From Portulaca oleracea (lineage: Eukaryota > Streptophyta > Magnoliopsida > Caryophyllales > Portulacaceae): a stretch of 64,000 bases of DNA. Positions 57,961 through 64,000 of this stretch are shown here, in pieces. The position numbers and the translations under genes are program-made. Position 1 is the first letter of the stretch, and every line of letters begins with the position of its first letter. Location of the stretch: assembly GCA_029582165.1 (NCBI GenBank), contig CM055875.1:8043501-8107500 (forward strand), in the 5' to 3' direction. The notes under the pieces are model-generated. The model did not search any database, was not told where the DNA came from, and saw nothing but the letters and a program-made list of their open reading frames with translations.

Positions 57961-60900
57961 TTAACTTTGCGAAAGAAACATGAGGGCCATGCACATCTTT
58001 TCAATTGGGGAGTAGTTCAACTTAGCCCCAACCAAGGTCCGACTCAAGTAGTAGAGAGCCCTTTCCTTTCCATCTTCATTCTCTTGAGCACACAATGCAC
58101 CCAACGACTTTTCCTTAGCAGTAATGTACAAGATTAGAGGTTTGCCCGGAATTGGTGCTCCTAAAACGGGCGGACTTGACAAATATTTCTTGATACTTTC
58201 GAAGGCATTTCGACAAGATTCATCCCATTCAAATGGTGCGCCCTTCTTCATCAAGTGACTGAATGGATGACAACGACCTGCCAGGTTGGATATGAACCGC
58301 CTGATATATGCCAACCTACCTTGTAGACCACGCAACTCCTTAAGATTCTTAGGTTCGGGCATTTCTTGGATGGCTTTGACTTTAGCCTGATCAATCTCGA
58401 TGCCCTTGTGTCGCACGACGAAGCCCAAGAATTTTCCAGAAGTAACGCCGAACGCGCACTTCAATGGGTTCATTTTCAGTTGGCACTTTCGAAGCCTCTC
58501 GAAAATTCCACGAAGATCGTTCAAGTGGTCGTTCCTTCTTCTTGATTTAACCGCTAAATCATCAACATCGCACTCGACTGTTTTATGTAACATGTAATCA
58601 AAGATGCGTTGCATCGCTCTTTGATATGTTGCTCCAGCATTCTTCAATCCAAAGGGCATTACTTTGTAGCAAAATATCCCTTTTGGTGTGCGAAAAGCAG
58701 TGGCTTCTTGGTCTTCGGGCGCCATGTGAATTTGGTTGTACCCTGCCGTACAATCCATGAAGGATAAGGCCTCATGTCCGGTGGTAGAGTCAATCATGAG
58801 CTCAGTGACGGGCAATGGGAAGTCATCTTTCGGGCATGCCTGATTTAGGTCCCGAAAATCCACACAAACACGAAGTTGACCATTCTTCTTTCTCACCGGG
58901 ACGATGTTGGCGATCCATATAGGATACTTCACCTCCCGAATAAATCCAGCCTCGATGAGCTTGTTCACCTCCTTTTCAATTTCTGGCACTAACTCTGGAC
59001 GAAAGCGTCGTTGAGGTTGTTTCTTAGGAGATACTCCTCTCTTGATGGACAAGCGATGAACGACCACTTTCGGGTCTAACCCAGGCATTTCTTGGTAACT
59101 CCATGCGAATACATCCTTGTACTCAGATAAGAGTTCAAAGTACGCCTCTTCCTCTTTGGGCGAAAGTAAAGAGCTGACATATATGGGCCTTGGGTTCTCC
59201 ATGGTTCCGAGATTCAACTCCTTTAGCTCGTCCACTGTAGCTTGCCCCCCGTCTTCCAAGTTTTGTGGAGTTTCTGCAAGCTCTATCTCTGCGTCTGAGT
59301 CATCCCGTTCATAGACCGTGACATGGTTTGAGGAAACATGTTCTGCTTGCTCATCATCCGTGTTTGCACCCCCTTGGGTGACGTGACTTGTGAGTACCAC
59401 TGTGCGTCTCTTCACTCTTAGCGAACCATCGGTCTTTACATCCAAAGTAGATATGCGCTTCATGCGAGAAGGGATAGTACTTTGGATCTCATTTATCTCA
59501 CCTAGACGACTGAAAATAGGACCTTTTTCTTTTTGTTGAGGCAAAGATGATGTTGCCTCATTTATCTTGATCCTAGAGAAAACCGAAGGTTTAGACTTTG
59601 CACTTGCCCCCAACCTTCGTGAGGCAAAGGGCTTTGGAGTCTCTCGTACGCCGATCCTAGCGAATACAGAAGGTCGATCCCTGTGGGTGGATGGTTGGAG
59701 TCTATCAAAGACAGACTGTCTCAGGTTATTCTTAGGCTCATCCTCGTCACTTTGGGTGCTCTCTTCTGCTGCGATGTATTGCACATCTGCTTGTTTGCTC
59801 TTGCGCCTTCCCAAGATTCGGATAGGCTTTGGTGGTGTATAACCAAGTCCCACATTGGACACTGCCATTTCACCGCACTGTTCATGTATCTTCTTTTGTG
59901 TCTCATTGACACCATAGGGCTTGGCTTCAACTACTTTTCCTAAAGCGTTTGGTTTGCCAAAGTCGTAACCTGACCTTTTCATTAATCTATAAGCATTTGG
60001 ATCAAACCCCTCGTTTGTGCGCACTTTGGGTAGGTCACCTTCTTCTCTGGGTAATCTCTCGGAAGAATGAACAAAACCCGCCATAGGCGCCTTGGAGACT
60101 CTGTGCCTTCCTGCCTTGTGGACGGGAAGAGCACCCTTTTCTTCAAGGATGCGTCGGTCGGCCCCCCCGGGTTTAGTTCCATCCTTGATCACGCCCTCGG
60201 GGTTTGCGCATTCGCTTAACAGTGACTCCCCCTCTTTTCGTCGAGATTTGGGGACGTACCTAAGGACTGGTACAATCGGTTTAGATTCCCCTGTTGTCTT
60301 TGCGACGACAAGTGGGGCCTTCTCTGGCTCAATGACCCCTTTACCATCTGGCTTCTTCTCAGTGTCCATATCAATACGTCCACTAGACGGCACAAAAGTA
60401 TCTTTCACCCTCACCTTGCCTGTGGAGGACATGGAGTTCGGCATGGTTTCCTTGGGTGTCGTGCCTTCCTCGAAGAACTTGGCGTCTGCGTAGTGTGATT
60501 CAGCTTGAGTAAACGGCTTAGTGTCACCGTTTATCTTCTTCTCCCCATCGCGATAGTACTTAAGACACTGATGCAACGTTGATGCTACTATTCCATTTTC
60601 GTGCAACCAAGGTCGCCCAAGTAGCAACTTATAGGAGGTCTTAGAGTCTATGACATGGAAAAGTACTGATGTCGATAGCTCTCCGATCGTTAGCTCCAAG
60701 CAAATCATCCCCATTGCGCGCTGACCCTCTAAGTTGAAACCGTGGATCATCATGCGACTCTTGGACAACTCTTCGACAGTAATGCCCAAGTCATTCATGG
60801 TATACTTAGGCATAATGTTGATTGCCGAACCTCCATCTACCAGCATGCGCCTGACCTTCTGCTCCCTAATGTATCCACTGATGAACAATGGACGATTGTG

Positions 60901-61092
60901 TGGGTTGGACCCGAGCAACAAGTCATCATCAGAAAACGTAACCGCTGTGTTACATATGGCGCATGGAGCCGAACGCTTGTCAAGTTCGTCGTTGTATTGC
61001 ACTTTGTTGGCGTATAACTTTGCGCGTTGTAGAGCAACAACCATTTGCTCACGCATCTCTTTAGGTAGATGAAAGACTTGTTTCCAACTCAT
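57961..61092 (-). pseudogene. TAT pol: protease, reverse transcriptase, first RNase H
   Basis: 1,043 codons. The aspartic protease active site is LVDGGSAINIM (residue 86). A spacer holds four F-x-R-[IL] repeats (SVFDRL, SVFARI, SVFSRI, IFSRL; 459-531). The reverse transcriptase spans about 690-870, with FMDCTAGYNQIHM (Asp 780) and FGLKNAGATYQR. The catalytic box reads DVDD at 842-845 instead of the usual YVDD/YIDD. The first RNase H starts near 950 and is cut by a one-base frameshift near 57,968, after which the true frame continues as KLRHYMQAHT. ATG 61,092 overlaps the gag stop by ATGA. Inactive because of the frameshift and the altered catalytic box. Confidence 0.9.
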
Positions 61093-63015
61093 GTGCTCCG
61101 GTAAGGCTTCCGGAAGTTGACAACTTTATCCTCCCTTTCTTGGGTGTCGCTCTCTCCAACTTTCAACCTTTCATCTTCCTCCGCATCTTCAACTTCGGAA
61201 CACGAGGACATGTTGACACTAGCGGTGGTAGGGAAATCTTCTAGGAAGGCGACCGTGCAATTAACTTCTGTCGCATCGTCTAAGTCCAACACGATGACTC
61301 CCTCCTTAGCTAGTTGCATGATGCGCTCCTTAAGGGTGATACACCTTTCTAGAGGGTGACTAACGACCCTATGATATGGACAATACCTTGGATCATTAAC
61401 TTTCCCAACTTCTTCGGGACGTTTTGAGGGAGGTAGCTCAATAACCCCCTTCTCCAACAAATCATCCAACATACCCGCCAAGTCTGAGTCAGGAAATGGA
61501 TATTTCTTTTCTTGTAGCTCCTTTAATGTAGGACGCTTCTTTCTAGTGTCTCGCGCTGCAAAACTCCTCTTTTCTTCCATCTTTGACTTCCCTGAAATCC
61601 GGACGGGTTCATTTGTTGAGACTGTCATGGATTCCCTAGTCGAGTTCTTGGAAGGCTTGACACTCTTCTTTAGATCACCCCTATCTCTCTTTGGCTCAAA
61701 GGAGGAGGATGCGGACCTGCCGCGTCGGGTGGCTATTGTGATTTCCATGTCATGAGCCTTGGTTGCCAACTCCCGGAAGGTTCTCGGCTTACTCATTTGC
61801 AGGACATAGAGCAAGTCCCAATTCATACCATTGGCACACATCTCAACGGCTGAAGCCTCAAACAAGCGGTCTTTGCATTCGAGGCTAAGCGCGCGCCACC
61901 GGTTAATGTAATCAAGAACTGGTTCATCTGTCCATTGCTTAGTGCTTGTCAACTCAGTCATGCTGACAATTCTTTGAGTACTATAGAACCTGTTCAAGAA
62001 TTCTTGTTCCATCTGTTCCCAACTATCAATGGACTGGGGCTCTAAGTCAGCATACGAATCAAAAGCGGTACCTTTCAATGTGCGGACGAACTGTTTCACT
62101 AGCAAATCACCATCGGTACCCGCATTGTTGCACGTCTCGATGAAGTGTGCAACATGTTGCTTCGGGTTCCCCTTTCCTTCGAATTGGACAAACTTTGGGG
62201 GTTGGTACCCACGAGGCATGCGAAGGGCGTCAATCCTCTTTGTGTACGGTTTGGTGTACAGATGAGTCCGCGTCGCGCTTCCCCCTAATTGAGCCTTGAT
62301 CGCATTTGCCACCAAGTTCGGATTTGCTCTACAGATAAAGAACCAGAGCCAGAGTCTTCCCTCTTCTCTTCTTCTTCATCTGAATCTCCGCGATTGGATC
62401 CCTTGTCAGAATCTTCATCTTCTGAGCTAATGACATAGTTGCTAGCAGGTCGCTTCTCTAACTTTTTTGTCAGCTTCTTAATCCGTTCATCTTGGCGCTT
62501 GATATGCTCAGTTTTCTCCTCGCTTTCTCTTTCGAGTCTAGCTAGGACGGCCTTCATAGCTTTGAACTCTTCTTCATAGTTAACGGCTCCGGTGGTCATA
62601 ACCGGCATAACAACGGTGTCAGCCATTCGGTCGAATGCGAGAGCATGTCACTTGGAGACTTCAGCATTTCTCCGTCGCTCTCATAATCTTCAGTTTCTTC
62701 ATCGAATGGTTGCGCCACAAATTCCATGTGACGATGAAGTTCGCCCATCCATTGAGCGGATGCTTCCTTTGGAGGAATTTGAACAGATTTCTCTCTAAGC
62801 AGATGAGACGTAATGTGACTTGCCCCCGGCAAGTAGGCATCAGCGATATGTGACGGCGCGATCACATCAGTTTGTTTCTGGGCCTCCATAGCAGCGATCT
62901 TGGCCATCCTTCTTGTGACTACTCCGTTGGACGTCATGTTAGCAGTTGCCGACCCTTGGGATTTGGACGGAATAGCTTTCTTCGAAAAAGATGGGATGTT
63001 ACTGCTAGGAGCCAT
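61089..63015 (-). pseudogene. TAT gag
   Basis: Three frames must be joined: 63,015-62,596 (MAPSSNIPSF start), 62,626-62,285 (coiled-coil then acidic SSEDEDSD) and 62,315-61,089 (408 codons). One-base shifts near 62,620 and 62,320 separate them. The capsid-like domain in the last frame has FVQFEGKGNPKQHVAHF and WEQMEQEFLNRFY. A C-x2-H-x4-H-x4-C knuckle, CPYHRVVSHPLERC, stands near the C-terminus where TAT Gag proteins carry it. It ends at TGA 61,089. Confidence 0.85.
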
Positions 63016-63069
63016 GTCTTCTTTGACTTGATGAGCGATTTGCTTTTGGAGAAAGAGATGATAGGTAGA

Positions 63070-63095
63070 GATGTCCCACCGAGCGTGCCAAAATT
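63070..63095 (-). promoter_or_regulatory. Primer-binding site region of the TAT element
   Basis: Directly inside the 5' LTR the minus strand reads AATTTTGGCACGCTCGGTGG. The TTTGGCACGC-CGGTGGGAC type is a primer site seen in TAT-group elements. The matching tRNA was not determined. Confidence 0.6.
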
Positions 63096-63685
63096 TGTAA
63101 CCACAAATTTTCGAGTCTCAATTTAATTAAGACAAGAAAATAATGGACAAATATAATTTTTGTATTTATATTCAAAGAATGGGTACAATCTCTATATTTT
63201 TGTTACAATACAACAAAAAGAATAAACTCCTCTGATTCGATCTCCAAATGTTTGGCTTGATGAAAGACCGGAACAACCTCAATCTTCACCGAGTCTTGTG
63301 AATTCGATCTCTAGAGCAACGACACTTTGATGTGTTTGTTGTTGGAGTCTAGAGAGAATGTGTTTTAATGATCAATTTTTCGACCCCTTTAATGAAGGAG
63401 TCCCTCCATATTTATAGAGAATAATATCTTGTAGTTGGGCCTTTGACTTGTTAGTCTTCTTGGGTCGTTGACCGGGCCTGCAGCTAAGTTTGACTTGGTA
63501 GTCCATTTGAGTTGGTAAATTTGACGGTTGACTTGAGAGCCCATTTGACGGCTTTTGATTTGGGTTGTTGACTTGCTAGTCACTTGGGTACAATAAATTT
63601 AATTAACTAATTGGGCTAACCCAAATTAATTAAATTAAATTAATATTATTAGTTCAACACGTTGTTTAATTTTTTAGTGCCTACA
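63096..63685 (-). repeat. 5' LTR of the TAT element
   Basis: 590 bp, TGTAGGCAC to GGTTACA on the minus strand. The TATA box at 63,409-63,416 would drive gag-pol. Confidence 0.92.
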
Positions 63686-63690
63686 GTTGG

Positions 63691-64000
63691 ATAGCAAGTT
63701 TCAAAAGTATTTGAAACTACTTCATGAAACAAGTAAATTGGTTAATTGTGATGTTAGTTTAGAGGATTAAGTTTAGGGTTTAAGGTATTCGAGTAGTTTA
63801 TATGTAGTTGTGTTAAAAGGATGTTGAGTTTGGATGATTTTGGTTGTTATTAGTGAGTGAGTTGGCATGGATAATTTATTCCAAATCCAACTTAATTGCT
63901 AACTTATCCACTCATAACTCCAAATGAAGACATAAATTATGTAAATAGTTATGTCACATCTATTTAATAACTTAAGTACTCAACAACCAGTTGCTACGTA
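63691..64000 (-). mobile_element. Second MULE, resumed after the TAT element
   Basis: From about 63,745 it matches the reverse complement of 30,640-30,890 in the first MULE up to the window edge (CAACAACCAGTTG-TACGTA). The transposase portion should lie to the right, on the minus strand. Confidence 0.8.

Larger units (their letters stand above)
48963..63685 (-). mobile_element. TAT-lineage Ty3/gypsy LTR retrotransposon with antisense gene
   Basis: 14,723 bp, minus-oriented. LTRs are 49,547-48,963 (3') and 63,685-63,096 (5'), running TGTAGGCAC to GGTTACA, with perfect GTTGG target duplications (48,958-48,962 and 63,686-63,690). The minus-strand order is primer site, gag, protease, reverse transcriptase, RNase H, a second RNase H, integrase, a long 3' region with a plus-strand gene and tandem repeats, polypurine tract, and 3' LTR. 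Two RNase H domains plus an extra ORF between integrase and the 3' LTR are hallmarks of the TAT/Ogre group. Gag-pol is broken. The LTRs are about 97% alike except for one scrambled 25-bp patch, so the insertion is fairly recent. Confidence 0.92.

Noticed and set aside
59117..60493. Plus-strand open frames under pol
   Set aside because: Shadows of the minus-strand pol frame, with no independent codon pattern or domain.

Overview
This window reads as nuclear DNA of a flowering plant, probably a eudicot. It is AT-rich, has GT-AG introns, carries one recognisable host gene (a plant AMSH-type deubiquitinase), and is otherwise almost entirely nested plant transposable elements. No bacterial operons, CRISPR arrays, tRNA or rRNA genes were seen. 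Nothing in the sequence fixes the species.

Positions 1-17,526 hold a minus-strand AMSH-like gene. Eight exons can be placed (ATG at 16,084, last visible exon 41-317); the exons for the catalytic JAMM domain lie beyond position 1. Intron 1 is about 8.9 kb because a Ty1/copia-like LTR element (7,340-15,651) sits in it. That element carries a broken hAT transposase gene and a nested 3.4-kb solo LTR (7,819-11,233). Other introns hold a short hAT element (1,861-2,456) and an L1-type LINE tail.

Positions 17,527-32,440 are a single LTR retrotransposon on the minus strand, with 3.2-kb LTRs, a GCTAG target duplication, an initiator-Met-type primer site and no coding capacity (LARD-like). Its right LTR is split by a 5.5-kb Mutator-like element (26,277-31,800). 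That element carries a decayed FAR1/MURA-type transposase, an OTU-like C-terminal part and a strong ~415-bp foldback.

Positions 32,441-41,057 repeat pieces of the AMSH locus. There are two orphan copies of AMSH exon 1 facing each other across a second copy of the copia/hAT element. This copy preserves the empty sites of both the solo LTR and the LARD, so both inserted into only one copy of their site. The gene-linked exon 1 has a different upstream flank from the two orphan copies, which share theirs.

Positions 41,058-48,027 hold an LTR-like fragment with 21-bp-spaced palindrome pairs, a 5'-truncated LINE with exact target duplications, a probable Helitron 3' terminus, and the left end of a CACTA element. 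Positions 48,028-64,000 are a three-level nest: the CACTA element is split by a second Mutator-like element, which is split by a 14.7-kb Ty3/gypsy TAT-type retrotransposon (48,963-63,685, target duplication GTTGG). The TAT element has a frameshifted gag-pol on the minus strand. On the opposite strand, between pol and the 3' LTR, it has an apparently intact two-exon gene for a plant-mobile-domain protein with a coiled-coil tail. This gene is preceded by about twelve 96-bp tandem repeats, each shaped like an exon with its own splice sites. This antisense cargo gene and its exon-like array are the most unusual features of the window.
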